Origin: Engraulis encrasicolus
Taxonomy: Eukaryota; Chordata; Actinopteri; Clupeiformes; Engraulidae
Assembly: GCF_034702125.1 (NCBI RefSeq)
Contig: NC_085875.1
Location: 50,034,507 to 50,098,506, forward strand
Length of the DNA: 64,000 nucleotides
Reading direction: 5' to 3'
Shown here: positions 9,681-19,979 of the stretch, one piece after another
Numbering within the stretch: the stretch's first letter is position 1
How the letters are laid out: each line of letters starts with the position of its first letter
Program-made: the position numbers and the translations under genes
The notes under the pieces: generated by a model
The model's input: the letters and a program-made list of their open reading frames with translations, nothing else
Told to the model about the DNA's origin: nothing
The model's database searches: none

Positions 9681-12600
9681 ATGATAATGCACAGCGACGA
9701 CACAAAGAATACCGGCTGGTGCGACGCCCGGTTTAACAAGGCACCCTGCCCTGGGGTACACCTCGGCCCCTCGGTAGTGAACGAAACGAGGCAAGCGAAT
9801 GGAGCTTGCGGAAGCTCCACCCCAGGCATGGTTCCACCTGGGATAACAATGAGCGAAGGCCCCAGAAAGCGCAGGTCAGGGTCGGTGGAGAGTGGGGCCT
9901 CCACCAGATGGATGAGCCCCCCGGTTAAAAGGGCTAAGACTGGTCCGCGATGGTCCAAGGAGGAGGTGGGAATTCTCCAAGATATACTGCGTCTCGGTGG
10001 TTACTGCGAGGAATCGCTGGGAGACGCAGAGGTGAGTTTGCCAGGCAGGGCTAGGTCCAACCTTTGGGCCAAGATGGGCGAGCTCTGGGGAAGAATGGTT
10101 GGGTTCGAAGGCAATGTATCAGGCGCTCCTGATCCTTGTATAGGGGAGTTAAGTAGGCCCACTCCCGATCCTCCTCTTGTAGTAGGTGTGGAGCGAAAGC
10201 TCCGCTTGGCGGGCCACAAACTCGCAAGAGAGGTGGGGGTGGACCGAATGCCTTTGGCTCGAGATCTGCTAATCATTGCCCAAAAACATCCCAAGGCCGC
10301 TGTAATAGCCGAACACGCAACGGAAAGGGCGATCCAGGAAATCCTTTGGGAGAAAAGCCTGAGGGCGGGGGAGAGAACACAACAAGTGGTGAGCAGGCGC
10401 CCGTACCATCGGCGCATACAAGCGAAGCGTGCGGCTTGGGAGAGGAAGAAAAAGGTGAGGCGACTCATCTCGAAAGACCCTTCCAAGCTAGCGGCCTATC
10501 TTCTCGACGGAGTGGATGAGGCTACGTGCCCTGTCTCCGTCGAGGAGTTGACCGCTGGCCTAAAAGACCGATGGGCCGACTGTGGTGGTTTCCGTGGCCT
10601 AGGGGGCTTCAGCCTGGAGGCCGACGCAGATAACGCAGGCTTCGAATCCACTTTCTCCGCCAGGGAAGTCCTGGATCAACTGTCGGCAATTCAAGCGAAG
10701 TCGAGCGCAGGGCCCGACGGGATAATGAAGGCAGATCTTAAGGCTTGGGACCCCGCGGGCGAGAAACTGATGCTACTGTTTAACATCTGGCTAGTAGCCG
10801 GGGTCGTGCCTAGATGCGCTAAGCGAGCCAGAACAATCCTCATTCCCAAATCAACGGACCCAGCAGCTCTGAAGGATGCAGGAAATTGGCGGCCGATCAC
10901 CATCGGCTCCATGATCCTGCGACTGTTCTCGAAACTGCTACACGCACGCTTGAGTTCAGCCTGCCCGACCCACGTAAGGCAGCGGGGCTTTATCCGGGCT
11001 CCGGGGTGCGCGGAGAACCTGTTCTCACTGCGCACCTTCGTAGAGGGGAGCCACAAGGAAAAGACGCCACTCGCAGTGGTATTCCTCGATGTGGCCCGCG
11101 CTTTTGATACAGTCTCGCACGAACACCTGTTTGCAGTGCTTCGACGAAGAGGGGTCGATAGTCACATCATACAGTGTATAAAGAGTAGCTACGCTGAGAG
11201 CTACTCGAGACTGGAAGTCAATGGCAATACCTCAGAGCCTTTTGCCATGACGAGGGGGATTCGACAAGGCGACCCTCTCTCACCGCTGCTCTTCAACCTG
11301 GCAATAGACCCGCTCCTTTATGCCCTAGATCGACTAGGTCTGGGGGCCACCCATAAAGGATTGAACGCAACGGCGATGGCTTTCGCCGACGATCTGGTGC
11401 TCCTCAGCAGGACCTGGGGTGGGATGACTCTCAACTTAGAGCTCACCAGCGCTTTCTGCGATACAACGGGGCTCCAGATTCAAGCGAGAAAGTCTTACGG
11501 CTTCCTCTTAACCCCAAAGGTTGGTGAAAGAAGAGGGTCCATGGACGTAAACATCTGTCCAAGATGGCGAATAGGGGGAGAAAGCCTACAGTTCGTCTCA
11601 CCGGGGTCGGAAGTCAGATACCTCGGCATGAGGGTCTGTACTCGACACGGGATCAGCAACCAGGACACCTTGCCGACGCTCCTAGGTTGGCTCAGACGAG
11701 TAGGGCAGGCTCCCCTCTCAGGCTCTCAGAAAATCTGGTTTCTGAAAACCTGCGTCCTACCCCGGCTCACGTACGGTCTGGTGAACGGTGGGACGAACCA
11801 GACCGCGCTGATGGAGATCGATCGGGCGGTGCGGACGGAAGTGAAGCGCTGGCTCGGTCTGCCCCTGATGACGTGCGATGGTGCGCTGTACTCCAGGCCA
11901 CGGGACGGGGGACTGGGGATCCCCCGTCTACAGCGAACAGTGGCGGCACTTCAAGCAAGGCAGCTTTGGAGAATGCTGCATTCGGACGAAGATCTGGTCC
12001 GACAATTGGCCTGGAGCACGGAAGGCGAGGCGGGCATGGAAAGAGCCTGGGGCAGGGCGGGCGGCAAGAGGGAAGATATCCCCCGGCTCACGGAAGTCAG
12101 AAGCCAGTCGGAAAAGGTCGACTCACCCGACCCCCACCCACAGTCCATAGCTTCATGGGTGGAACCGATGGATTGGCGGGCAGTGGAATTTCAAGAATGG
12201 TGCGCCAAGCCCACTCAGGGCGTCGGCATGAGGGGATTCAAGGACTCTGACATATCGAATTGGTGGATCGCGAGGCCACCTAGTAACCCCTCACTGTGGT
12301 ATGCTGATGCCCTGAAGGTCCGGTGGGCGGTGTGGCCGACCAAAGAGTTCCTGGCGAGGGGGCAACCCAAGACCAGGGCTCATTGTGGCGTCTGCAAAGG
12401 AACATTGGAATCCCTAGCTCACATCCTCGGTACCTGCCCCCTGGTCAGGAAAGAACGAATCGCGCGTCACAACATTGTCTGTACGATCCTAAGTCACGTA
12501 GCGCGTCAACTCGGGTGGAAGGTTCACAGGGAGGCAAGCCTCCACTCGTTTCTCCGCGGTGCGCTCCGGCCGGATCTAATCCTCGTGAAGGGCGTACGGG

Positions 12601-12935
12601 CGAAGATTGTCGACGTGACGGTTCGGTTTGAGTATGGACCGGAAGCTCTCCTGCACGTCGCGGAGCAGAAAGCCAGAAAGTACCACTGTCTCATCCCAGG
12701 CGTGCGTTCGAACTACATGGCTGACGAGGTGACCACCGCAGGCTTCGTCGTAGGCGCACGGGGGCAGTGGCCGGAGATTAACACACAGATCCTCAAGGGA
12801 TGGGGGGCATCCGACCGGATCGCCAGGAGCGTTGGAAAGAAAATCACCCTGGGGGTTCTCAATTACAGCGCCCGGATGCTGCGGCAGCACGGTGCCAAAG
12901 CACAAGAGAGGAAGAAGGGCCGACAGCGAAGATAA
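9681..12935 (+). CDS. R2-type retrotransposon polyprotein (RT + endonuclease)
   Basis: A 1084-codon open frame with no internal stop. Domains in order: a basic N-terminus (PRKRRSG; PPVKRAK, about residues 55-85); a Myb-like helix-turn-helix candidate (RWSKEEVGILQ, about 88-135); reverse transcriptase with NWRPITIGS, FLDVARAFD (D470), RQGDPLSPLLFN and FADDL (D570, D571); thumb region YLGM and GGLGIPRL; a CCHC knuckle (C902, C905, H913, C918); and a restriction-like endonuclease with RPD (D965), VDV (D978) and a KARKY block. I see no CCHH zinc finger before the Myb-like region, unlike typical R2 proteins. An in-frame TAA lies directly before the ATG at 9,681; ATGs at 9,687 and 9,849 are alternatives. 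All catalytic residues are present, so it could be functional. Confidence 0.92.
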   Translation: MIMHSDDTKNTGWCDARFNKAPCPGVHLGPSVVNETRQANGACGSSTPGMVPPGITMSEGPRKRRSGSVESGASTRWMSPPVKRAKTGPRWSKEEVGILQDILRLGGYCEESLGDAEVSLPGRARSNLWAKMGELWGRMVGFEGNVSGAPDPCIGELSRPTPDPPLVVGVERKLRLAGHKLAREVGVDRMPLARDLLIIAQKHPKAAVIAEHATERAIQEILWEKSLRAGERTQQVVSRRPYHRRIQAKRAAWERKKKVRRLISKDPSKLAAYLLDGVDEATCPVSVEELTAGLKDRWADCGGFRGLGGFSLEADADNAGFESTFSAREVLDQLSAIQAKSSAGPDGIMKADLKAWDPAGEKLMLLFNIWLVAGVVPRCAKRARTILIPKSTDPAALKDAGNWRPITIGSMILRLFSKLLHARLSSACPTHVRQRGFIRAPGCAENLFSLRTFVEGSHKEKTPLAVVFLDVARAFDTVSHEHLFAVLRRRGVDSHIIQCIKSSYAESYSRLEVNGNTSEPFAMTRGIRQGDPLSPLLFNLAIDPLLYALDRLGLGATHKGLNATAMAFADDLVLLSRTWGGMTLNLELTSAFCDTTGLQIQARKSYGFLLTPKVGERRGSMDVNICPRWRIGGESLQFVSPGSEVRYLGMRVCTRHGISNQDTLPTLLGWLRRVGQAPLSGSQKIWFLKTCVLPRLTYGLVNGGTNQTALMEIDRAVRTEVKRWLGLPLMTCDGALYSRPRDGGLGIPRLQRTVAALQARQLWRMLHSDEDLVRQLAWSTEGEAGMERAWGRAGGKREDIPRLTEVRSQSEKVDSPDPHPQSIASWVEPMDWRAVEFQEWCAKPTQGVGMRGFKDSDISNWWIARPPSNPSLWYADALKVRWAVWPTKEFLARGQPKTRAHCGVCKGTLESLAHILGTCPLVRKERIARHNIVCTILSHVARQLGWKVHREASLHSFLRGALRPDLILVKGVRAKIVDVTVRFEYGPEALLHVAEQKARKYHCLIPGVRSNYMADEVTTAGFVVGARGQWPEINTQILKGWGASDRIARSVGKKITLGVLNYSARMLRQHGAKAQERKKGRQRR

Positions 12936-13274
12936 CTCGTGTACAAACTTATATGTTCCATGTTGGAATCAGTTGGACGAGCTGTTCCATGAGACGTCCC
13001 GGTTCAAATTTTACTTGTTGTGAGTCGAATCAGTTGGACGAGGTGTTCCGTTCCAGTTGCCTTACCTGCCAAGTCCCGGTTCAAATTTATATATGTTGTC
13101 CGTCAATTTTGTAAGCCGTGCCATGATTGTGTATATAGTTCGTTTATTTAATCTAATTTATTTCAGAGAGTGAAAGCACCGGTCGGTGTCGAATGAGCTC
13201 CCGCTTGTTCGATGCGCCCCAATGATTAGATCAGCCGCAGATGCTTATGCATTTAGGCCACTTTGCGGGCCTAG
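12936..13274 (+). repeat. R2-like 3' UTR with a tandem ~60-bp repeat
   Basis: After the stop codon, 'gaatcagttggacgag.tgttcc' occurs twice (about 12,965 and 13,025), each followed by 'cccggttcaaattt'. This makes an imperfect tandem repeat of about 60 bp. Copy 2 also has two units and copy 3 has one. The distal 3' UTR (tcgaatgagctcccgctt ... ccccaatgattagatcagcc) is conserved in all three copies, as expected for RNA bound by the element's own protein during target-primed reverse transcription. Confidence 0.75.
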
Positions 13275-13440
13275 TCTGGCACTGTGAAGAGACATGAGGG
13301 GTGTAGAATAAGTGGGAGGCCCTTTGGGACCGCCGGTGAAATACCACTACTCTTATCGTTTCCTCACTTACCCGGTGAGGCGGGGAGGCGAGCCCCCGGC
13401 GGGCTCTCGCTTCTGGTGTCAAGCGGCGCCCGGGAGCGAT
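13275..13440 (+). rRNA. 28S rRNA gene fragment
   Basis: Starts at 'tctggcactgtgaagagaca', directly after the R2-like 3' end, and follows 28S through 'gccggtgaaataccactact' and 'acccggtgaggcgggg' to about 13,430-13,440. It then jumps backward to an earlier part of 28S. Non-functional rearranged rDNA. Confidence 0.88.
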
Positions 13441-13468
13441 CCCGGAGCTAGAGCACAGATAAGACGGC

Positions 13469-13537
<69 letters not shown>

Positions 13538-13557
13538 GAACGAGATTCCCACTGTCC
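13441..13557 (+). rRNA. 28S fragment with an unoccupied R2 site
   Basis: After a short unknown lead-in (gagctagagcacagataaga) the sequence is 28S from 'taactatgactctcttaagg' through 'tagccaaatgcctcgtcatc' to 'cccactgtcc', ending at 13,557. The classical R2 cleavage position (13,492/13,493) is intact and empty. 28S stops within a few bases of the R1 insertion position. The same arrangement recurs at 16,808-16,922. Confidence 0.9.
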
Positions 13558-13876
13558 GGTGAGGGCACCCCAAGTGCATACCTGCCAACCTTGAAAAATT
13601 TTTTGGAGTAGCAATTTATCGCGGCGCGGCAATTCACGGCGCAACAAATACCTACAAGTGAGAAAATGTGGTCAACGCAGCGCAATACCATGGGCCGCCG
13701 GCGGGCCCATCTCTGAGAGGCTACTTTGTTTTGCACACCTTGGGTTGCCAAATGTCAAGGGGGAAAATATGGAACACTTTATTCAGGCAGGGGGAGTAGG
13801 GGTCCTCTCCCAGGAAAAAATTGCTTTTCTTAAATGCAATTTCCTGCATTTTAATGCATTTTAGCCTAACATCCTT
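13558..13876 (+). mobile_element. R2-like scrap plus left part of a CATACCTGCC-ended element
   Basis: The first 19 bp (ggtgagggcaccccaagtg) equal the start of R2-like copy 3. From 13,577 the sequence is the left end of the element found complete at 16,942-19,979 (catacctgccaacc ... tttagcctaacatcc). It stops at 13,876, where R2-like copy 2 coding sequence begins. A deletion in a tandemly duplicated unit would produce exactly this junction. Confidence 0.75.
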
Positions 13877-16442
13877 TCTCCGCCAGGGAAGTACTGGATC
13901 AGCTAACGGCTATACAAGCGAAGTCGGGGGCGGGGCCCGACGGGATTGTGAAGGCAGATCTGAAGGCATGGGACCCCGCTGGAGAAAAACTGATGCTGCT
14001 GTTTAACATCTGGCTAGTAGCCGGGGTCGTGCCTAGATGCGTCAAGCGGGCCAGAACAGTCCTCATTCCCAAATCAACGGACCCAGCAGCTCTTAAGGAT
14101 GCAGGAAATTGGAGGCCGATCACCATCGGCTCCATGATCCTGTGACTGTTCTCAAAACTGCTACACGCACGACTGAGTTCAGCCTGCCCGACCCACGTAA
14201 GGCAGCGGGGCTTTATCCGGGCTCCGGGGTGCGCGGAGAACCTGTTCTCACTGCGCACTTTCGTAGAGGGGAGTCACAAGGGAAAGACGCCACTCGCAGT
14301 GGTATTCCTCGATGTGGCTCGCGCGTTTGATACAGTCTCGCACGAACACCTGTTTGCAGTGCTTCGACGACGAGGAATCGATAGTCATATCAGAGCCTTT
14401 CGCCATGACGAGGGGGATTCGACAAGGCGACCCCCTCTCACCGCTGCTTTTCAACCTGGCAATGGACCCGCTCCTTTATGCCCTAGATCGACTAGGTCTA
14501 GGGGCCACTCATAAAGGATTGAACGCCACGGCGATGGCTTTCGCCGACGATCTGGTTCTCCTCAGCGGGACTTGGGGTGGGATGTCTCTCAACTTACGAA
14601 TCACCAGCGCTTTTTGCGACTCAACGGGGCTCCAGATTCAGGCGAGAAAGTCCTACGGCTTCCTCCTGACCCCGAAAGCTGGTGAGAAGAGAGGAGCCAT
14701 GGACTTGAACATCTGTCCAAAGTGGCAAATAGGGGGAGAGCGCCTACAGTTCGTCTCACCGGGATCCGAGGTCAGATACCTCGGCATGAAGGTGTGCACT
14801 CGACATGGAGTTAGCAACCAGGACGCCCTACCAACGCTCCTGGTATGGCTCAGACGAGTAGGGCAGGCTCCCCTTTCAGGCTCTCAGAAAATCTGGTTTC
14901 TGAAATCCTGTGTCCTACCCCGGCTCACGTACGGTCTGGTGAACGGTGGGACGACCCAGACCGCGCTGATGGAAATGGATCGGGCGGTGAGGACGGAAGT
15001 GAAGCGCTGGCTCGGTCTGCCCCTGATGACCTGCGATGGAGCGCTGTACTCCAGGCCACGGGACGGGGGACTGGGGATCCCCCGTCTACAGCGAACGGTG
15101 GCGGCACTTCAAGCAAGGCAGCTGTGGAGAATGCTGCATTCGGACGAAGATCTGGTCCGACAGTTGGCCTGGAGCACGGAAGGTGAGGCGGGCATGGAAA
15201 GAGCATGGGGCAGGGCGGGCGGCAAGAGGGAAGATATTCCCCGGCTCACGGAAGTCAGAAGCCAGTCGGAAAAGGTCGACTCACCCGACCCCCACCCACA
15301 GTCCATAGCTTCATGGGTGGAACCGATGGATTGGCGGGCAGTGGAGTTTCAAGAATGGTGCGGCAAGCCCACGCAGGGCATCGGCATGAGGGGATTCAAG
15401 GACTCTGATATATCGAATTGGTGGATCGCGAGGCCACCTAGTAACCCCTCACTGTGGTATGCTGATGCCCTGAAGGTCCGGTGGGCGGTGTGGCCGACCA
15501 AAGAGTTCCTGGCGAGGGGGCAACCCAAGACCAGGGCTCATTGTGGCGTCTGCAGAGGAACATTGGAATCCCTAGCTCACATCCTCGGTACCTGCCCCCT
15601 GGTCAGGAAAGAACGAATCGCGCGTCACAACACCGTCTGCACGATCCTAGGTCACGTAGCGAGACAACTCGGGTGGAGGGTTCACAGGGAAGTGAGCCTC
15701 CACTCGTCGATCCGGGGCGCACTCCGGCCGGACCTAATCCTCGTAAAGGGCGGACGGGCGAAGATCGTTGACGCAACGGTTAGGTTTGAGTACGGGCCAG
15801 AAGCTCTCCTGGACGTCGCGGAGCAGAAAGCCAGAAAGTATCACTGCCTCGTCCCAGGCGTGCGCAAGAACTACAGAGCCGACGAGGTTACGACCGCAGG
15901 TTTCGTAGTAGGCGCACGGGGGCAGTGGCCGGAGATGAACACACAAATCCTGAAAGGATGGGGGGCTTCCGACCGGGTTGCCAGGAGCGTAGGAAAGAAG
16001 ATCACCCTGGGGATCCTCAATTACAGCGCCCGGATGCTGCGGCAGCACGGAGCCAAAGCACAGGAGAGAGAGAAGGGCCGACAGCGAAGATAACTCGTGT
16101 AAAATACTTATATGTTCCATGTTGGAATGAATCAGTTGGACGAGCTGTTCCATGAGACGTCCCGGTTCAAATTTTACGTGTTGTGAGTCGAATCAGTTGG
16201 ACGAGGTGTTCCGTTCCAGTTGCCTTACCTGCCAAGTCCCGGTTCAAATTTTTATATGTCGTACGTCAATATTGTAAGCCGTGTCATGATTGTGTAAATA
16301 GTTCGTTTATTTATTTAATCTAATTTATTGCTGAGAGTGAAAGCACCGGTCAGTGTCGAATGAGCTCACGCTTATTCGATGCGCCCCAATGATTAGATCA
16401 GCCGCAGGCGCTTCATGCGTTTAGGCCATGGTGCGGGCCTAG
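13877..16442 (+). pseudogene. R2-like retrotransposon copy 2, 5'-truncated and deleted
   Basis: Begins in the middle of the coding region (fsareVLDQL equivalent) and runs through the 3' UTR to '...gcgggcctag'. It is highly similar to copy 1. Disabling changes seen: an Arg-to-stop TGA near 14,142, and a deletion of about 75 bp near 14,390 that removes the sequence between the 'gtcgatagtca' and 'agagcct' blocks. From 14,312 to 16,093 a 593-codon frame remains open, covering the FADD motif, CCHC knuckle and endonuclease, but the upstream RT motifs are lost or out of frame. Confidence 0.9.
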
Positions 16443-16807
16443 AGTCAAAATCAATTGGGGAGAGCGTGCCAGAGCCAGTGGAAAGAGTGGAAAGAGTGGT
16501 TCGAGCTTCTAGCGGGAAAACGCGCAGAGTCATGCGGATCGTTCGCTGATCAGACGCCCGGGGAGGAGGTAGGAGCGCTGGAAAGCGGGAATCTGGAAGG
16601 CCCCTGAGAAGGCCGACTGGACGAACGTAGACCTCCAGCTCCGACTAGGGTCCGAGTCGAAGGGCGCTGCAATGCGTCGACCTCCTCTGCCAGCTCCGGT
16701 CGCGAGGACTCAGGGCATGGGAAGGTCCCTTAAAACCTGACCGGAGCGGGGAGCTTTGTCGTTTTTCGAGTGTTCTGGCAGGCGGGAGTATTAGTCAAAG
16801 AAGGGCA
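16443..16807. other. Sequence following R2-like copy 2
   Basis: The first ~130 bp (agtcaaaatca ... gatcgttcgctga) are shared with the sequence after copy 3 (22,779-22,970), so they were either part of the element's true 3' end or part of a duplicated unit. The GC-rich remainder (to 16,807) resembles nothing I recognise; it could be rDNA spacer or another element's leader. Confidence 0.45.
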
Positions 16808-16836
16808 CGGAGCTAGAGCACAGATAAGACGGCGAG

Positions 16837-16902
<66 letters not shown>

Positions 16903-16922
16903 GAACGAGATTCCCACTGTCC
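16808..16922 (+). rRNA. 28S fragment, duplicate of 13,441-13,557
   Basis: It has the same lead-in (ggagctagagcacagataag), then 28S from 'taactatgactctcttaagg' to 'cccactgtcc'. The R2 cleavage position (16,857/16,858) is again intact. The shared novel lead-in and identical right breakpoint show that this and the 13,441 copy descend from one rearranged unit. Confidence 0.9.
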
Positions 16923-16941
16923 GGTGAGGGCACCCCAAGTG

Positions 16942-19900
16942 CATACCTGCCAACCTTGAAAAAATTTTTTGAGTAGCAATTTATCGCGGCGCGGCAATTC
17001 ACGGCGCAACAAATACCTACAAGTGAGAAAATGTGGTCAACGCAGCGCAATACCATGGGCCGCCGGCGGGCCCATCTCTGAGAGGCTACTTTGTTTTGCA
17101 CACATTGGGTTACCAAATGTCAAGGGGGAAAATATGGAACACTTTATTCAGGCAGGGGGAGTAGGGGTCCTCTCCCAGGAATAAATTGCTTTTCTTAAAT
17201 GCAATTTCCTGCATTTTAATGCATTTTAGCCTAACATCCCGTGTATCTGGCAATTTCACCAGATTATCTTGCTCTTCACAGTACTTTGAACTACCATACA
17301 TTATTAAACTTTCATGGAAGATGTTTTTTTGTTTCACACCATGACACCAATAAAATGCTATGGTATAGTGTGCTGGAATTCAGGCCTCTAAATTAACTTT
17401 ATTGATCACCAGCCAATATGGCTGTTAATCTTACAAGTCAAACATACCACCAGTCTGGCTAGTAAATTATCCTATGTACCAGCCAAACCGAGCATTTGGT
17501 CACTTGGGGGGTGTTAAGGAGCTGGAATCGAGTATGAAATTGAAGCATTTGCTTATTATTTTTTTGCTGTAGAAGGTATATGTAGGGAAATGTATAATTT
17601 GATTATATAATACAGATGCATTTCAGTGATTTTTATGAACAAAAAGTGGAATTGCAATGATTCTTACATAATTTCCCCCAATATTAATAAATGGTGATGT
17701 TGTCACCTACTGTGAAGAAGTATCAGCAGATTGTAGAGAAAAAGATAAAGACAGGTGGTATCTAGGCTAGGATAATATCAGGTTAATATTATTACCTTGG
17801 GGGCTAACATCAAAATCACACTTGCATCCATTCAGTAGCCTACACGTCACGTGGCTCTACCATTGACAGTATATTCTATTTACCGGTACTGTCAATGGGC
17901 TCTACTGATGGACGAGGGCTAATGGCCACTTGGAACTCCAACAGTAACTTTTGAGGTGCATGCACGCTTCTTTTTTCCACTTCTCTACATATTGGCCAAT
18001 CTACCCTCATTTGCCGTCATAAGTTGGCTATTGTTCAGTGTTCTGCACATACATGATGGCAGGATAATATATTTTATTGATAGATTGCCATACGTGATTA
18101 CGGATAGTTCTAGTCGTGGAGTCATGCATATTTTGGTATGACGCACAATACCTGTTACACCTGTTCACAGAATGGGCCACGACTCCAGTATTCCTATGTC
18201 TTTATACGGTGTCATGGTAGATTACGGATGTACTCCGAGCACAACCGTTAGAACTATCGCTTTATTTCGCCCAGTTAAAATGATCCGACGCAAAGGGAAA
18301 CCGAATTTAGTTCGCTGCTAATCTGCTAATTTATAGCGCAGTAATAGTCAGCAGTCGATCACATTTTCTCATTCGGAAGTAATCTCGTTTCGGTCCAATA
18401 TAAAAAAAAAGCACCAACATATTGCCGTCAAATACGGCGAAACATTGGGTGAACCATTATGTTCAGGACGACAGACCTCGAGCTTTATTTTCATAAGTTT
18501 ACGGATTTAGCAACTGGACGCAATTCACTATTCCCATTGAGGCTACCTTTCTCAAAGCCCATTTACCTTTGAAACGGTGATTTTGACGGTGCTCACTTGT
18601 AAAACTACAGCGACAGCACCAAGATGGATAATATATGAAGACAGGAGGACACTTGTGTCAGAGATTATAGGAGTAGTCTATCTGCTTGTGTGTCTTCGAA
18701 GCAAACTTTCTATCTGCAGCTGATACCTCGACTCGAGCGGAGCGACAACATAATGAAGACAACCTAAACCAGCGCTCTGATTGGTCAATATTTCCCCCCC
18801 CACACGTTGCTGGCCAATGGAAAGGCCAGCGCCAGAGTTGCAAGCAGAGCCATATCTACGGCTCTAGCTGGTTGCAAGTCTACAGAGAAATATAATAGTG
18901 AAGGGCATGGCGATTCTTTCGCGCCAGTTCGTTCTCTTCGTTCAGTTCTGCTGAGGAATTCGTTCGTTCACAGTTCGTTCAGTCGTTCATTTTGATTACG
19001 TCACGCCACAATGCAGGAGAGCAAGAGGTGAATGACGAGCGAACTAGTTCAGTGAACGAGAGGAGGAGGGGGGCATTCATACTTTGCCTGTGTGCTTCTC
19101 ATGTCCAAACATATCAACTTAACTCATTTTGCCTAGTTATAATATTTATTTAACAACAGCACACATTTAAAAAAGCCCAATTACAAGCTGTTTTAACCAA
19201 AAAGTATGCCTTAGTCTCTGCCACGTTAAGTTGTTTATTCGTGGTCATGGAGACTGTTGCTATGCGCCCAGGCTGGTCTCTCGTTCGCGGGCTCAACATA
19301 GTTCGTTCTCGCTGTGCTGTGTAGATCTAAGGTGCTCCTCGTGTCTAAACATATCACCTGAAACCTATTTTGCAGATTAATGTTATGTATTGAACAGTAT
19401 CACCCATTAAAAAAAGAATAAAATATCATTTACAAGTGGCATTTCCAACTAGAAGTATGCCTTTGTCTCTGCCACGTTAAGTTGTGTATTCGTGGTCATG
19501 GAAACCATTGGCTGCAGTTCACTGGCTCCTCGTTCAGGAACGAGAGCTCAGCTCGTTCAGAGCTGTGAACTGTGGACTATGTGAACTGCTGAGCTCTTCT
19601 AAATTATGAACTAAATACCCGGTATGTGTAAAAACTCTGGTAATATTAAGATATCACATTAAGAGATAAAGTGGTGCCCCTTTGGGCAGATTAAAATGCT
19701 CATTGGACGACTGCTACTGTCTGACTGACTAGTGACAGACCGGTGATTCACCAACGAACGAAGTGAACGAGAGGCGGGGAACTAGTTCGCTTCGTTCACT
19801 TCAAAGACTCGTTCAAAACGAACGGTTCGTTCGTGAACGACACATTACTAAAATATAATAATAAGGGCCCGTGAAAACACCTTGCTATTGGTTTTTCCCG

Positions 19901-19979
19901 TATTTTGAAGTGACAGCGCCGTAGTTTGATGTCAAAATCCGTATCTGCTACACAAAATGCGTAATGGTCGGCAGGTATG
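16942..19979. mobile_element. 3-kb element with CATACCTGCC inverted ends
   Basis: The ends catacctgccaacc (left) and ggtcggcaggtatg (right) are inverted, and CAAGTG is directly repeated at 16,936-16,941 and 19,980-19,985. I recognise no coding sequence, so it is probably non-autonomous; the superfamily is undetermined. It contains a hAT MITE (18,896-19,850). Short 'gcctaggcta'-free AT-rich sequence and scattered atacgg motifs fill 17,240-18,890, with no gene seen. Confidence 0.65.
18896..19850. mobile_element. 955-bp hAT MITE with an internal duplication
   Basis: Ends tagtgaagg ... acacattacta are flanked by an exact 8-bp repeat AAATATAA (18,888-18,895 and 19,851-19,858), as in hAT elements. 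Both subterminal regions are dense in palindromic gaacga/tcgttc motifs. The middle holds two diverged tandem units of about 235 bp, each with 'gtctctgccacgttaagttg' followed by 'tattcgtggtcatgga' (about 19,205 and 19,460). Confidence 0.85.

Larger units (their letters stand above)
7685..13274 (+). mobile_element. R2-type non-LTR retrotransposon, copy 1 (near full length)
   Basis: The element has 28S rRNA on both sides: the left 28S stops in 'gactct' and the right 28S resumes with 'tctggcactgtgaagaga' at 13,275. It holds a leader, one long ORF (9,681-12,935) and a 3' UTR with an internal tandem repeat, and ends '...gcgggcctag'. R2-clade elements nick rDNA with a restriction-like endonuclease and copy RNA at the nick. 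The junction is about 150 bp downstream of the classical R2 site. The CTAG at the right junction also exists in 28S, so that end could reflect recombination through CTAG instead of clean insertion. A piggyBac-type MITE interrupts the leader. Confidence 0.85.

Noticed and set aside
11564..12250. A 228-codon plus-strand frame inside R2-like copy 1, with similar ones in copies 2 and 3
   Set aside because: It overlaps the real polyprotein in another frame, and its sequence follows the conserved RT/thumb codons shifted by one base.
6438..13560. A functional ribosomal RNA operon
   Set aside because: 18S and 28S parts are truncated, out of order, interrupted by retrotransposons, and lack 5.8S and both ITS regions.
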